Source: Magnetovibrio sp. (GTDB taxonomy: Bacteria; Pseudomonadota; Alphaproteobacteria; Rhodospirillales_A; JABHCV01). Taken from it: a stretch of 44,349 nt of DNA. The notes beneath the pieces are model-generated. The model was not told where the DNA came from, made no database searches, and worked only from the letters and a program-made list of their open reading frames with translations. Shown in pieces: positions 1-8,823 of this stretch (position 1 is the first letter of the stretch; each line of letters opens with the position of its first letter). The stretch is taken from NCBI GenBank assembly GCA_002717285.1, contig PBDF01000006.1, positions 35,787 through 80,135 of the forward strand, read 5' to 3'. A program made the translations under genes and the position numbers.

Positions 1-1552
1 GATGGCTTTAATTGATGAGGCGCCTCGAAGTGCTGGTGCAAAGGCAAAGAACGATGTTGAAGTAACGGGAGTTGATAAAAGTGTTTTTTTGGATTACGTC
101 TCTAAAAATCCAAAGGCTGCCCATAATATAATGGTAAAATTGTCAGGTGAATTGAGGCAGGCAAATTTTAATATTGCTCAGTTGGAAGCTAGAACAAGTT
201 TAGACACTAATGCTACAATAGATAACTTTAATATATCTGAGCAACAGCACAATGATGATATTGATGATACTGATGCTATCTATGACACACCACCCTCAAA
301 ATTAGTCGTATACGCTGGAGGTATTATACTTTCTCTTTTTGTAATTGCTTTTTTATTTTCTTCAATTTTTGAAATTGATACAACTGTATCCTCAAGGGGA
401 GAATTTACTACAAAGGTTCCAAACGTAGATGTTCAGGCTACCTCAAATGCAATTGTCAAAGATTTGCTCGTTGAGCGAGGACAGATACTTAAGAAGGGAC
501 AAGTTGTTGCGATATTAGATGAAGTAGATGCTGAGACAAATTTAAAACAAAATACTGAAACCCTCAACGCCGTCACAGAAAGGCTACGCAGAATTGAGTT
601 GGAGCAAAACTATATAGAGACCGGGCTGCCTTTAGCTAAAGATTTTAATCTTCCAAATATGCTGGCGGATATACTCAAAAAGCGTGTTGATCAGTACAGA
701 TCAAAATTAACTTCGTTTTCTTATAAAATTGCTAAATTGGAAAATGAGACAAAGTCAGCATCTGAAACTGTACGCATTACCAAACGGCAGGCTGATCTAA
801 AAAGACAGATTGAGAAAGCCAGAAAAGCTCTCTACAGTCGACAAAATGGATCTCTACTTAGCTATTTACAGGCTCAAGATGCAACATTGCAGTCAGAGAG
901 ATCTTATTATGATGCAAAAAATCTGCTAGCGTTAAAAAAGACTGACTTATCTGTTCTCCAAGCGGATAAGGAAGAATTTACAGCTTCGTGGTCTTCTTCA
1001 CTTGGAGAAGCACGTTCCAAGGAGGAAGAAAAACGTATTCAACTTACGCAAGAGGCAGTCAAGCTTCGTCGTGATATGAGAAATGTAGAGGTAAAAGCGC
1101 CAGTTGATGGGATAGTTTTAGATCTTCCCAAGGTTTCTGCTGGCTCAATAGTGAGGGAGGGGGAGAGCATAGCAACTTTAGTAAGAGCGAATCAGCCGCT
1201 CACATTAGAGGTAGATATTTCTCCAAAGGATATTAGTGATGTACGAATTGGGTCATCTGTCTCCGTTAAGCTTGATGCCCTTCCATTCCAACAATATGGT
1301 GACCTAGATGGGACATTGTCGTACATGTCTCAAGATACTTATGATAAAAACTTAGCTGGTGATAAGGACTCAGTATATAGAGGCCGTATTAACATTCCGC
1401 ATACTGAATTAACAGGTTTGCCCGAGGGTTTTAAATTAACCTCTGGGATGACTGCCTCTGCAGATATGAAGGTTGGAAAACGTCGTCTTATAACCTATCT
1501 TTTGCATCCGATAATAAAAGGTTTGTCTCAGTCATTTACTGAACCAGACTGA
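1..1552 (+). CDS. Cyclic-nucleotide-binding domain fused to HlyD-type membrane fusion protein (5' truncated)
   Basis: The gene enters from the left edge. The first in-window ATG (position 2) is internal, because residues 1-11 read as the phosphate-binding cassette of a cNMP domain (MALIDEAPRSA, with the Pro-Arg that contacts the cyclic phosphate). The tail of that domain runs to about residue 65. An acidic linker follows, then one membrane segment (about 101-124), a biotinyl/lipoyl-like half-domain (about 145-180), a long coiled coil (about 180-365), the second lipoyl half (VKAPVDGIV) and a beta-rich C-terminus. The latter parts are the architecture of HlyD-family adaptors of type I secretion, which link an inner-membrane ABC exporter to an outer-membrane channel. 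The cNMP part would be cytoplasmic. The partner ABC transporter is presumably upstream, outside the window. The HlyD call is firm; whether the domain still binds a nucleotide is not shown. Confidence 0.85.
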   Translation, partial: MALIDEAPRSAGAKAKNDVEVTGVDKSVFLDYVSKNPKAAHNIMVKLSGELRQANFNIAQLEARTSLDTNATIDNFNISEQQHNDDIDDTDAIYDTPPSKLVVYAGGIILSLFVIAFLFSSIFEIDTTVSSRGEFTTKVPNVDVQATSNAIVKDLLVERGQILKKGQVVAILDEVDAETNLKQNTETLNAVTERLRRIELEQNYIETGLPLAKDFNLPNMLADILKKRVDQYRSKLTSFSYKIAKLENETKSASETVRITKRQADLKRQIEKARKALYSRQNGSLLSYLQAQDATLQSERSYYDAKNLLALKKTDLSVLQADKEEFTASWSSSLGEARSKEEEKRIQLTQEAVKLRRDMRNVEVKAPVDGIVLDLPKVSAGSIVREGESIATLVRANQPLTLEVDISPKDISDVRIGSSVSVKLDALPFQQYGDLDGTLSYMSQDTYDKNLAGDKDSVYRGRINIPHTELTGLPEGFKLTSGMTASADMKVGKRRLITYLLHPIIKGLSQSFTEPD

Positions 1553-1815
1553 GTCTTAGAATAAATATTACTTGTTTTCAAATTCTCTAAACTTGCTGTG
1601 TTGCAAGTAAACAGCTCCCAAATTGGTAAAAAAGATTTTGCATATTTAATTTAGTGAAGAGAGTGGCAAATATAGATTTGTGTTGTAAAACTATGTTCGA
1701 TACCTTTTTTCTTCAGATTACAGCCTGACAAACAAGTGATCTCAATGTCGTAAACTCGAATGTTTGAGTGGTCTTATCACTTTAAGTTTATATTTTACTA
1801 GTAAGGAATTTTTTG

Positions 1816-2397
1816 GTGATTCGAGGACTTTATGATTGGACTATGAGTTTGGCAGGACATAGGCGTGCTATGCTAGCACTAGCCATTGTGTCATTTATAG
1901 AAAGCTCCGTATTTCCTATCCCACCAGATATTTTGATAATCCCTATGGTTCTAGCTTCGAGAAAAAAAGCATGGCGTATTGCCCTGCTCTGTTCTGTGGC
2001 ATCTGTGCTTGGTGGCCTAGCCGGGTATGGAATTGGCTACTTTTTTTATGAAAGTTTGGGTAGGGCAGTATTAGATTTATATGGCTATGCAGATGAGTTT
2101 ATAAAATTTCAAGGTTTTTATCATCAATGGGGAGCTTGGATTGTTGCTGGCGCCGGATTTACTTTTTTCCCATATAAACTTGTTACTATTGCTAGTGGCG
2201 TCACTAATATGGATGTTATTGTTTTCACTGTAGCCTCGGCTTTATCAAGGGGTTTGAGGTTCTTTTTGGTCGCTGGGCTACTGTGGTACTTTGGAGATAA
2301 TATCCGCATCTTCATTGAAAAGAATTTAGGTATTCTTACTACTATTTTTTTTGTATTGCTTTTTGCGGGGTTCATACTAGTAAAGTACCTCATATAA
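1816..2397 (+). CDS. DedA/YqaA-family (SNARE-associated/VTT) integral membrane protein
   Basis: A small polytopic inner-membrane protein of about 193 residues. It carries the family signature near residues 28-45 (FIESSVFPIPPDILIIPMVL), a Gly-rich segment (GGLAGYGIGYF) and a C-terminal membrane helix. DedA relatives are linked to membrane homeostasis and lipid-carrier or proton-dependent transport; the substrate of this subgroup is unknown. I place the start at GTG 1816 because AGGA lies 8 bases upstream; TTG 1813 is also in frame but sits too close to it. It is followed 7 bases later by dsbB and then coq7, probably one transcript. Confidence 0.85.
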   Translation: MIRGLYDWTMSLAGHRRAMLALAIVSFIESSVFPIPPDILIIPMVLASRKKAWRIALLCSVASVLGGLAGYGIGYFFYESLGRAVLDLYGYADEFIKFQGFYHQWGAWIVAGAGFTFFPYKLVTIASGVTNMDVIVFTVASALSRGLRFFLVAGLLWYFGDNIRIFIEKNLGILTTIFFVLLFAGFILVKYLI

Positions 2398-2404
2398 ATA
2401 AAAC

Positions 2405-2905
2405 ATGTGTATACAACGTTTATTTGCAATATTTATTTTGGCTGTAGCCTTGGCTGTTTTAGTTACGGTTTTTCTAGCGGAGCATTTTTTTGGAAAGGAA
2501 CCGTGCTCACTCTGCCTATACCAACGTGTACCTTTCCTCATAACTGGTTTTTTTGCAACTATTACACTTTGTTTCAGAGTTACATCAAGATTGATCCCAA
2601 TTATTTTTGTGTTTTGTGCATTGATCTATCTAGTTGGTTCCGGCTTGGCTTTTTACCATGTTGGGGTTGAGAAACTCTGGTGGAGTTCTGAATGTTCAGG
2701 AAGTCTTAGTCAAAATACAACTCTGGAACAATTGCGCGCTAGCTTAATGAAAAAGGCAGAAAGACCTTGCAACGAAGTAAACTGGAGCCTATTTGGAATA
2801 AGTATGGCAATCTATAATGTATTTTTGTCGAGTGCTCTGTGTATAATTACTATAGTGATAAGTCGAAAAATTTTGATAAAGCCGATTATTAAGTTGAAAA
2901 AATGA
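2405..2905 (+). CDS. dsbB: Disulfide bond formation protein DsbB
   Basis: Four-helix inner-membrane quinone reductase that reoxidises DsbA and passes electrons to ubiquinone. The first periplasmic cysteine pair is visible in the family motif EPCSLCLYQR (C34, C37). The second pair is C97 (WWSSECSG) and C122 (ERPC), also as expected. At 166 residues the length is normal. It begins 7 bases after the DedA-like gene and its stop overlaps the coq7 start in an ATGA, so translation is coupled. Pairing a quinone-dependent enzyme with a ubiquinone-synthesis gene makes biological sense. Confidence 0.92.
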   Translation: MCIQRLFAIFILAVALAVLVTVFLAEHFFGKEPCSLCLYQRVPFLITGFFATITLCFRVTSRLIPIIFVFCALIYLVGSGLAFYHVGVEKLWWSSECSGSLSQNTTLEQLRASLMKKAERPCNEVNWSLFGISMAIYNVFLSSALCIITIVISRKILIKPIIKLKK

Positions 2906-3480
2906 GTGAGAAGAGAAAGAAGTATTCATCAAAAGCTGGTTTATTGCCAGGAGACTTAAGTCAAGAGCAATTGGTCGAACGTATGATTAGGGTTGATCAT
3001 GCTGGCGAATATGGGGCAGTCAGGATTTATCAAGGGCAATTGAGTGTTATGGGGCATTCAGAAAGTTCTTCAATTATCAAACATATGTTAGATCAAGAGA
3101 TTGAACATTTTGAAACTTTTTCAGAAATTATTAAAAATCGTCGGGTTCGTCCAACAGCATTGATGCCATTATGGCACTTTGCAGGTTTTGCATTGGGTGC
3201 TGGAACAGCTCTTATGGGCAAGAGAGCTGCGATGGCTTGTACCGTTGCTGTTGAGGAAGTGATTGATGAGCACTATGCATCCCAAGTTGAAAAGCTTGAG
3301 AGCATGGGCAATAAAGAGAGCAATCTCCGAGATGTTTGTAAAAAATTCCGATCAGAAGAGATTGAACATAAAAACATTGGACTGGAGCATGACGCTGAAA
3401 AAACGCCGGGCTTTGAAACGTTGAGTGCCTTGGTTAAAACCGGTTCACGTGTAGCTATTTGGCTGTCAGAACGATTATAA
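2902..3480 (+). CDS. coq7: 5-demethoxyubiquinol hydroxylase Coq7 (diiron, UbiF-replacing)
   Basis: Carboxylate-bridged diiron monooxygenase that adds the penultimate ring hydroxyl in ubiquinone biosynthesis. The iron ligands form the usual pattern: E36 (HAGEYGA), E66/H69 (EIEH), E118-E119 and H124 (VEEVIDEH), and E153/H156 (EEIEH). The 192-residue length fits bacterial Coq7. The start overlaps the dsbB stop by 4 bases. After the stop lies a short AT-only stem (3479-3501), too weak to call a terminator. The next gene, trmJ, converges on it. Confidence 0.93.
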   Translation: MSEKRKKYSSKAGLLPGDLSQEQLVERMIRVDHAGEYGAVRIYQGQLSVMGHSESSSIIKHMLDQEIEHFETFSEIIKNRRVRPTALMPLWHFAGFALGAGTALMGKRAAMACTVAVEEVIDEHYASQVEKLESMGNKESNLRDVCKKFRSEEIEHKNIGLEHDAEKTPGFETLSALVKTGSRVAIWLSERL

Positions 3481-3554
3481 TATCGTTTTTTAAATGATAT
3501 TTGTCACCTTTAATATAAAACTTTAAGCAACTTTAACTAATTTAACTTGTTCTC

Positions 3555-4331
3555 CTAGCGTCGTACCAGCCCTGATATTATACCCCTGAAAGTACGAACC
3601 TCCTGTTCTGTCATATTGGCTCGCTGAAAAACATTACGTATATTATTAACCATGGTTGGTCGTTTTTCCAGTGGTCTTAAAAAGCCACAATTATCCAATT
3701 CCTTTTCAAGGTGCTCAAACAATGCAATCAATTCTTTTTTGTTTGCAAATCGAGTTTGTTTAGGGATGCGAAGGTCGATCCCCTCAGTCTCATTGCCTGA
3801 CTGGGACCACTCATAACCTATCAGCAGAACTGCTTGAGCTAGATTTAAAGAACTGAAAGCCGGGTTTAGTGGAATTGTTATTAGGGTATCTGCAAGGGCT
3901 ACATCATTGTTGCTTAAACCCCAAGATTCGCGCCCGAAAATTACTCCGGGTTTGCAGCCTGCGTCGATAAAACGACGCATTTCAATTGCTGCTGCGCGCG
4001 CTGTTAGAACACGTTTTGTCATGTCTCGGTCTCTAGCTGTTGTCGCATAGACGTGACTAAGATCTGCAACTGCTTTCTCTGTATCAGCAAAGACCTGAAC
4101 TGAGTCAAGAACGACTTTGGCCCCTGCTGATGGCTTAATTGCGTGTTTGTTAGGCCAACCGTGCACGGGGTCAACCAAGCGTAAGCTTCCAAGTGAGTTG
4201 TTGAGCATTGCTCGCGCTGCCATACCAATATTTTCACCAAGCTGCGGATTAATCAGGATGATGGTCGGTGCATTTTTTGGTAACTTTGCGCTAGATTTTG
4301 GTTGTCGGGGTGTTTTATTTTTACTGCTCAT
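3555..4331 (-). CDS. trmJ: tRNA (cytidine/uridine-2'-O-)-methyltransferase TrmJ-like
   Basis: SPOUT-class RNA 2'-O-ribose methyltransferase. All three family motifs are visible: motif 1 (NIGMAARAM, N34 and R40), motif 2 (IFGRESWGLSN, about 131-141) and motif 3 (IPLNPAFSSLNLAQAV, about 153-168), which form the knotted SAM site. At 258 residues it matches TrmJ, which methylates position 32 of the tRNA anticodon loop. A Lys/Pro-rich N-terminal tail of about 20 residues precedes the fold. It lies 5 bases downstream of cimA and is probably co-transcribed. The exact target nucleotide cannot be read from sequence. Confidence 0.88.
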   Translation of the reverse strand: MSSKNKTPRQPKSSAKLPKNAPTIILINPQLGENIGMAARAMLNNSLGSLRLVDPVHGWPNKHAIKPSAGAKVVLDSVQVFADTEKAVADLSHVYATTARDRDMTKRVLTARAAAIEMRRFIDAGCKPGVIFGRESWGLSNNDVALADTLITIPLNPAFSSLNLAQAVLLIGYEWSQSGNETEGIDLRIPKQTRFANKKELIALFEHLEKELDNCGFLRPLEKRPTMVNNIRNVFQRANMTEQEVRTFRGIISGLVRR

Positions 4332-4336
4332 AAAAT

Positions 4337-5926
4337 TCAGGTGATGCCGTCACGATATAATTTGAAGATGATGCTATCCCTTAATGCTTCATATGAAGCC
4401 TCAATAATATTTGTGGAGACCCCGACAGTTGACCAGTTTTTCTCTTCTTTAGAGGAAGATTGTATCATCACGCGTGTAGTTGCGGCAGATGCTTCTTTCG
4501 AACGTAGGATGCGCACTTTAAAATCGACTAAGCGAAGGTCTTCAAGTGTTGGATAAATAGGTGTTAGCACTTTTCTTAAGGCCATATCTAGCGCATTTAC
4601 AGGGCCGTTGCCCTCAGCTACTGTCATATATTCATCCCCATCAACTGTGAGTTTGACTGTAGCTTCTGACATGATAACAAGATCACCATTAGCATCCCAC
4701 CTACGTTCATCAAGAACTCTGAAATTATTACAACGAAAATACTCTGGTACTTTTCCAAGTGCGCGCCGAGCTAAGAGTTCAAAACTTGCTCCAGCACCAT
4801 CGTATGTATAACCCTCGAATTCACGTTCCTTTACACGCTTTACAAGTTGTGTAACTTTTGGGTCTTTTGGTTTAACGCTGATGCCTATTTCTCGTAAGCG
4901 AGCAAGGATATTAGCTCGTCCAGCTTGATCTGAAATGACAATATGGCGTTGGTTGCCAACGAGATTTGGTTCCACATGTTCGTATGTTCGCGGATCTTTT
5001 CCAACTGCCGAAACATGCAGTCCTCCCTTATGTGTAAAAGCTGAGTCACCAACATATGGGGCACTACGTACTGGTTGTCGATTTAAGCACTCGTCAAGGA
5101 TTTTGGAGACATGGGTAAGATGGGTCAAATCTTTGGCAGAAAGACCAGTTTCATAACCCATTTTTAGAACAAGTGATGGAATGATGCTAATCAAGTTGGC
5201 GTTACCACAACGCTCTCCCAGTCCATTGAGTGCTCCCTGCACTTGACGTACCCCAGCACGCACAGCTGCTAGAGTGTTAGCGACGGCATTCCCCGTGTCA
5301 TCGTGGCAATGAATACCCAATTTAGATCCAGGAATTTGTTGGGTAACTTCGTTAACAATTTCTGTGATTTCGTGGGGTAAAGTACCGCCATTGGTATCGC
5401 ACAAAATAATCCAACGCCCTCCTGCATCATGTGCCGCTTTGAGACATGCTAATGCAAACTCAGGATTATCCTTATAACCATCAAAAAAATGTTCCGCATC
5501 AAACATTACTTCGTTGACTTTAGTAGATGCATGAGCAATTGAATCAGCGATCATAGCAATGTTTTCCTCTTGCTTGATTTCAAGCGCCATATTTACATGA
5601 AAATCCCAAGTTTTGCCAACCATGCAGATAGCTCTTGTACCGCAATCAAGTAAGGCATTAAGTCCTGGATCGTTATCACTAGAACGTCCCGCTCGGCGTG
5701 TCATACCAAAGGCAGTTAAACACGAACGCGTGAGGGTTGGTGGTGAAGCAAAAAAAGCATCATCAGTTGGATTGGCACCTGGCCAACCTCCTTCAACGTA
5801 GTCTATGCCAAGTAGGTCAAGTTCTTTAGCAATGAGGGTTTTGTCAGTTGCAGAGAAGTCAACACCCTGTGTTTGGGCCCCATCACGTAAAGTACAGTCA
5901 TATAAATAAATTCGATTATCACTCAT
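4337..5926 (-). CDS. cimA: Citramalate synthase CimA
   Basis: Condenses acetyl-CoA with pyruvate to (R)-citramalate, giving 2-oxobutyrate for isoleucine without threonine. The HMGL-like TIM barrel opens with DCTLRDGAQTQG (residues 10-21), and the metal/substrate motif HCHDDTGNA is present. A LeuA-type allosteric dimer domain fills the C-terminal third (from about residue 390), ending in a segment rich in regulatory-domain hydrophobics. The 529-residue length and the long second half fit the CimA branch rather than LeuA. The start has an AAGG 4-5 bases upstream. trmJ follows 5 bases after the stop. Confidence 0.9.
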   Translation of the reverse strand: MSDNRIYLYDCTLRDGAQTQGVDFSATDKTLIAKELDLLGIDYVEGGWPGANPTDDAFFASPPTLTRSCLTAFGMTRRAGRSSDNDPGLNALLDCGTRAICMVGKTWDFHVNMALEIKQEENIAMIADSIAHASTKVNEVMFDAEHFFDGYKDNPEFALACLKAAHDAGGRWIILCDTNGGTLPHEITEIVNEVTQQIPGSKLGIHCHDDTGNAVANTLAAVRAGVRQVQGALNGLGERCGNANLISIIPSLVLKMGYETGLSAKDLTHLTHVSKILDECLNRQPVRSAPYVGDSAFTHKGGLHVSAVGKDPRTYEHVEPNLVGNQRHIVISDQAGRANILARLREIGISVKPKDPKVTQLVKRVKEREFEGYTYDGAGASFELLARRALGKVPEYFRCNNFRVLDERRWDANGDLVIMSEATVKLTVDGDEYMTVAEGNGPVNALDMALRKVLTPIYPTLEDLRLVDFKVRILRSKEASAATTRVMIQSSSKEEKNWSTVGVSTNIIEASYEALRDSIIFKLYRDGIT

Positions 5927-6011
5927 AGCACCTTGTAATCCCAGAACCTACATTTATTTACTTATTAGTTAGAATGGACAATTTAAGAACTTTGCTCAAG
6001 GTTTTCTGTAC

Positions 6012-6045
6012 AAAAAAATTAATTTAACTGGGACTGATTCCAGTT
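6012..6045 (-). terminator. Possible intrinsic terminator downstream of rsmD
   Basis: A perfect 6-base inverted repeat (AACTGG/CCAGTT at 6026-6045, 8-base loop) is followed on the minus strand by an AT stretch ending in seven T (6012-6018). It would end the gatase-rluB-rsmD transcript before the cimA promoter region. The T run starts 7 bases after the stem, which is late, so confidence is moderate. A second AACAAC/GTTGTT stem lies closer to rsmD at 6088-6107. Confidence 0.35.
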
Positions 6046-6169
6046 CAATAACAATTTTAATCTGTGTTTTATTTTAGGAACTAAAGAAACAACATAGTCA
6101 GGTTGTTCTATGAACTGCTTAATTTTGCACTAATTAGGGTTCGGTAATATACATTAGGGCAATCAAACC

Positions 6170-6739
6170 TTAATTATTCCGATTTTGCAGAAACTTTATC
6201 AGCGTTACCCCGTAAGTGCGTTCATCAATTAGTTTAAGGCCATGGGGCAAAGTTAGCTTATCGTCTTTGCTTATTTCGACTACAACAAGTCCACCAAATG
6301 CAATCCAACCTTTATGGCACAAAGCCTTGAGGGCTTGGTCAGAGAGATTTGTGCCGTAGGGGGGATCGATAAAGGTCAAAGCAAGTGGTGCATGAGCAGA
6401 TCGTGGCGGTTGTAAAAGTTGTGTTGCATCAATTTTTAATGGCAGGACATTATGGGCCTCACCAAGGGCTGCAGCATTAGTCTTTACAAATTCAAGAGAA
6501 CTCGCATTGTTGTCAATGAAAACACCAGCAGAAGCTCCTCGTGATATGGCTTCAAGCCCAAGTGCTCCAGTTCCAGAAAAAACATCAAGCACTGTTATAT
6601 CATTGAAGCCTCCCCAGTTGATGGAATGCGTGAGAATATTAAAAATGCCCTCGCGGGCACGGTCAGACGTAGGCCGAATGTAATGGCCAGCTGGAGTCTT
6701 GAGGTTACGTCCTTTATATTTCCCGCCAATAATTCTCAT
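6170..6739 (-). CDS. rsmD: 16S rRNA (guanine966-N2)-methyltransferase RsmD
   Basis: Rossmann-fold methyltransferase acting on 30S assembly intermediates. Visible are the SAM-binding motif I (LDVFSGTGALGLEA), the catalytic DPPYG motif in place of NPPY, and the family N-terminus MRIIGGKYKGRNL. At 189 residues it is the usual length. The start overlaps the stop of the upstream pseudouridine synthase gene by 4 bases, a pairing common in alphaproteobacteria, so the two rRNA-modifying enzymes are translationally coupled. Confidence 0.92.
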   Translation of the reverse strand: MRIIGGKYKGRNLKTPAGHYIRPTSDRAREGIFNILTHSINWGGFNDITVLDVFSGTGALGLEAISRGASAGVFIDNNASSLEFVKTNAAALGEAHNVLPLKIDATQLLQPPRSAHAPLALTFIDPPYGTNLSDQALKALCHKGWIAFGGLVVVEISKDDKLTLPHGLKLIDERTYGVTLIKFLQNRNN

Positions 6740-7575
6740 TTTTTTGTATTGTCTGAATGTCGATCAAATTTTTTTTTGTAACGAATTTGTTTAATACTTT
6801 TTTTTGCCTTCGCCCATCCAGCCCCACGAAATTTTTCTGAAATCCTGTGTCTGTTTTTTATCAATTGATTTTTTAGAATCTCATTATGGACCTCATCAAC
6901 CTGACTTCGCTTAAGCTTGCCTAATTCGAATGGTCCGTAGGAAAGACGGATCAGTCTATTTACCTCCAGATCTAGGTGTTCCATGATTTTACGTATTTCT
7001 CGGTTTTTGCCCTCAGTCAAGGCGACTGTGAGCCAGGCATTTGTGCGGGTTTCACTATCTAGGGTGGCCTTGATAGATTTGTAATTAATACCAGCTACAA
7101 TGGGTCCGTTTTGAAGGGTCTTAAGCTTATTCTGATTGACGGTACCGCGAACCCGGACCCGATAACGCCGAATCCACCCTGTAGAGGGCATTTCAAGGCG
7201 CCGTGCTAACTCACCATCATTAGTTAATAATAACAAACCTTCAGAATTTAAATCTAGACGGCCAATGGAAATGACTCGCCCTAGTTTTGGTGAAAGATTA
7301 TCAAACACAGTTTGGCGCCCTTGTGGATCACTATGACTGGTCACCAAGCCAGTTGGTTTGTGATAGCGCCAAAGTCGTGTTTCTTGGGCTCGGGGTAGGG
7401 GTTTGCCATCGACCAGTATGACGTTTGAATCACAAACTGTAGTAGCAGGACTAAATAGAGTCTTGCCATCAACTATAACTCTATTATCGGCAATCCTGCG
7501 TTCTGCCTCCCGGCGTGAGCATATGCCTGCGCGTGCAATTACTTTTGCTACGCGTTCAGGTTTTTGTGCATTCAT
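6736..7575 (-). CDS. rluB: RsuA/RluB-family rRNA pseudouridine synthase
   Basis: Converts a uridine of rRNA to pseudouridine. An N-terminal S4 RNA-binding domain (VAKVIARAGICSRREAERRI) is followed by the catalytic domain with the conserved Asp in GRLDLNSEGL, then the KNREIRKIMEHL motif. A basic tail of about 60 residues (KFRGAGWAKAKKSIKQ) ends the protein. I move the start to ATG 7575 (279 residues), which has AGGA about 7 bases upstream. The longer frame to 7638 would overlap the preceding gene by 83 bases and carry no family sequence. The real overlap with that gene is 20 bases. RluB is favoured over RsuA/RluE/RluF, but the exact target is uncertain. Confidence 0.88.
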   Translation of the reverse strand: MNAQKPERVAKVIARAGICSRREAERRIADNRVIVDGKTLFSPATTVCDSNVILVDGKPLPRAQETRLWRYHKPTGLVTSHSDPQGRQTVFDNLSPKLGRVISIGRLDLNSEGLLLLTNDGELARRLEMPSTGWIRRYRVRVRGTVNQNKLKTLQNGPIVAGINYKSIKATLDSETRTNAWLTVALTEGKNREIRKIMEHLDLEVNRLIRLSYGPFELGKLKRSQVDEVHNEILKNQLIKNRHRISEKFRGAGWAKAKKSIKQIRYKKKFDRHSDNTKK

Positions 7576-8293
7576 TAACTTTTCCTGAGGCAGCAACAAG
7601 TGCCTTAAAAATCTTTCTGTCGCCTTCATTAATATCAAATTCTGGGTGCCATTGTACTCCCAAACAAAAATCGTAGTTATTAGATTCTATGCCTTCAATA
7701 ATGCCGTCCTTGGCTCGGGCGTTGATTGTGACCCCAACTGGTTCATCTAGTGCAGCCTGATGATGAGCGCTGTTGACTTCGAGGGTATCAGCACAAACAA
7801 TGCGGTGCAAAAGTGTGCCCTTCTTTATGAAGACGTCGTGTCCAGGTTCATTACGAGGATTAGTTTGTTCGTGGGCAAGCGGCTTTTCAATAGTGTCTGG
7901 AATATGTTGAATCAAACGGCCGCCCAACACAACATGTAGAAGTTGTTGACCTCCGCAAATTCCAAGGATTGGCATATTACGCTCCAGAGCTCCTTTGATA
8001 ATACGTATTTCAAAGTGAGTACGATTTTTTTTGGTTGTAACGCTCGAATGGCGTTTTTTATCTCCAAATAGGGCTGGATCCACATCAAAATTCCCACCTG
8101 TCACGACCAGCCCATCTATTAGGTCTAGGTATTTATCAACCCAATCCATTTCATGGGGAAGAGCTAAAGGTAAGCCACCAGCATGCGAGACCGCTTCTAT
8201 GTAGTTTTCTCTTAGCGCATACCACGGAAAATTTGAATAGGACCCTGGTTGCTCTGAATCTAGCGTTATGCCAATAACAGGTATTATCATCAT
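7556..8293 (-). CDS. Class I glutamine amidotransferase-like peptidase C26 (gamma-glutamyl-GABA hydrolase family)
   Basis: A gatase1-like hydrolase of the PuuD family. The catalytic triad is visible: nucleophile C113 (ILGICGGQQLL) and H216/E218 (VQWHPEF). Its best-known relatives cleave gamma-glutamyl amides such as gamma-glutamyl-GABA in putrescine breakdown. No other putrescine genes are nearby, so the substrate here is open. It is 245 residues and starts divergently from tadA. It overlaps the downstream pseudouridine synthase gene by 20 bases, implying co-translation, though the functions look unrelated. No clear ribosome-binding site precedes the ATG. Confidence 0.82.
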   Translation of the reverse strand: MMIIPVIGITLDSEQPGSYSNFPWYALRENYIEAVSHAGGLPLALPHEMDWVDKYLDLIDGLVVTGGNFDVDPALFGDKKRHSSVTTKKNRTHFEIRIIKGALERNMPILGICGGQQLLHVVLGGRLIQHIPDTIEKPLAHEQTNPRNEPGHDVFIKKGTLLHRIVCADTLEVNSAHHQAALDEPVGVTINARAKDGIIEGIESNNYDFCLGVQWHPEFDINEGDRKIFKALVAASGKVNECTKT

Positions 8294-8370
8294 TTGAACT
8301 TTATGCTTATATGTGGGCTACGGCAAGCTATACACTTGAAGATATCAGCACACAGGTTCAAAATTTAAAG

Positions 8371-8823
8371 ATGATTACGGCCCCATACATGGAAATAGCA
8401 ATGAAAGAGGCTGTCGAGGCAGCTGAGCGAGGAGAGGTGCCCGTAGGAGCAGTAATAGTTGATGCTGTGAGGGGTGAGGTTTTATCTCGGGCGGGAAACT
8501 GCATAATAGCCAATAATGACCCTACCGCCCATGCAGAAATAATTGCAATTCGTAAGGCAACTTCTATACTAGCAAGTCCTCGCCTTGAAAAGTGTGATCT
8601 TTACGTGACCTTGGAACCGTGTCCTATGTGCGCTGCGGCAATCTCTTTCGCACGCATAAGAAGACTATATTTTGGGGCCTATGATCCCAAAGGAGGTGGG
8701 GTTGATCACGGTTCTCGAGTTTTTCAACATTCTAGTTGCCATCATCGTCCGGAAGTGATTGGCGGTATACAGGAAAGTAAAGCATCGGAATTACTGAAGT
8801 CTTTTTTTGAGGATCTGCGATAA
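8371..8823 (+). CDS. tadA: tRNA-specific adenosine deaminase TadA
   Basis: Deaminates the wobble adenosine of tRNA-Arg(ACG) to inosine. The zinc site is clear: H54 with the proton-shuttling E56 (HAEIIAI) and the C84/C87 pair (PCPMC). The frame is open from 8311, but residues before MITAPY lack family similarity and would leave only 17 bases for two divergent promoters. I therefore favour ATG 8371 (150 residues); ATG 8389 is also possible. None has a strong Shine-Dalgarno sequence. The stop abuts the stop of the converging DUF1244 gene with no gap. Confidence 0.9.
   Translation: MITAPYMEIAMKEAVEAAERGEVPVGAVIVDAVRGEVLSRAGNCIIANNDPTAHAEIIAIRKATSILASPRLEKCDLYVTLEPCPMCAAAISFARIRRLYFGAYDPKGGGVDHGSRVFQHSSCHHRPEVIGGIQESKASELLKSFFEDLR

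Noticed and set aside
1591..1769. Stem ACTTGC/GCAAGT (1591-1608) and near-palindrome ACTCGAA/TTTGAGT (1754-1769) before the DedA-like gene
   Set aside because: Neither is followed by a T run and neither matches a known operator; kept only as a note.
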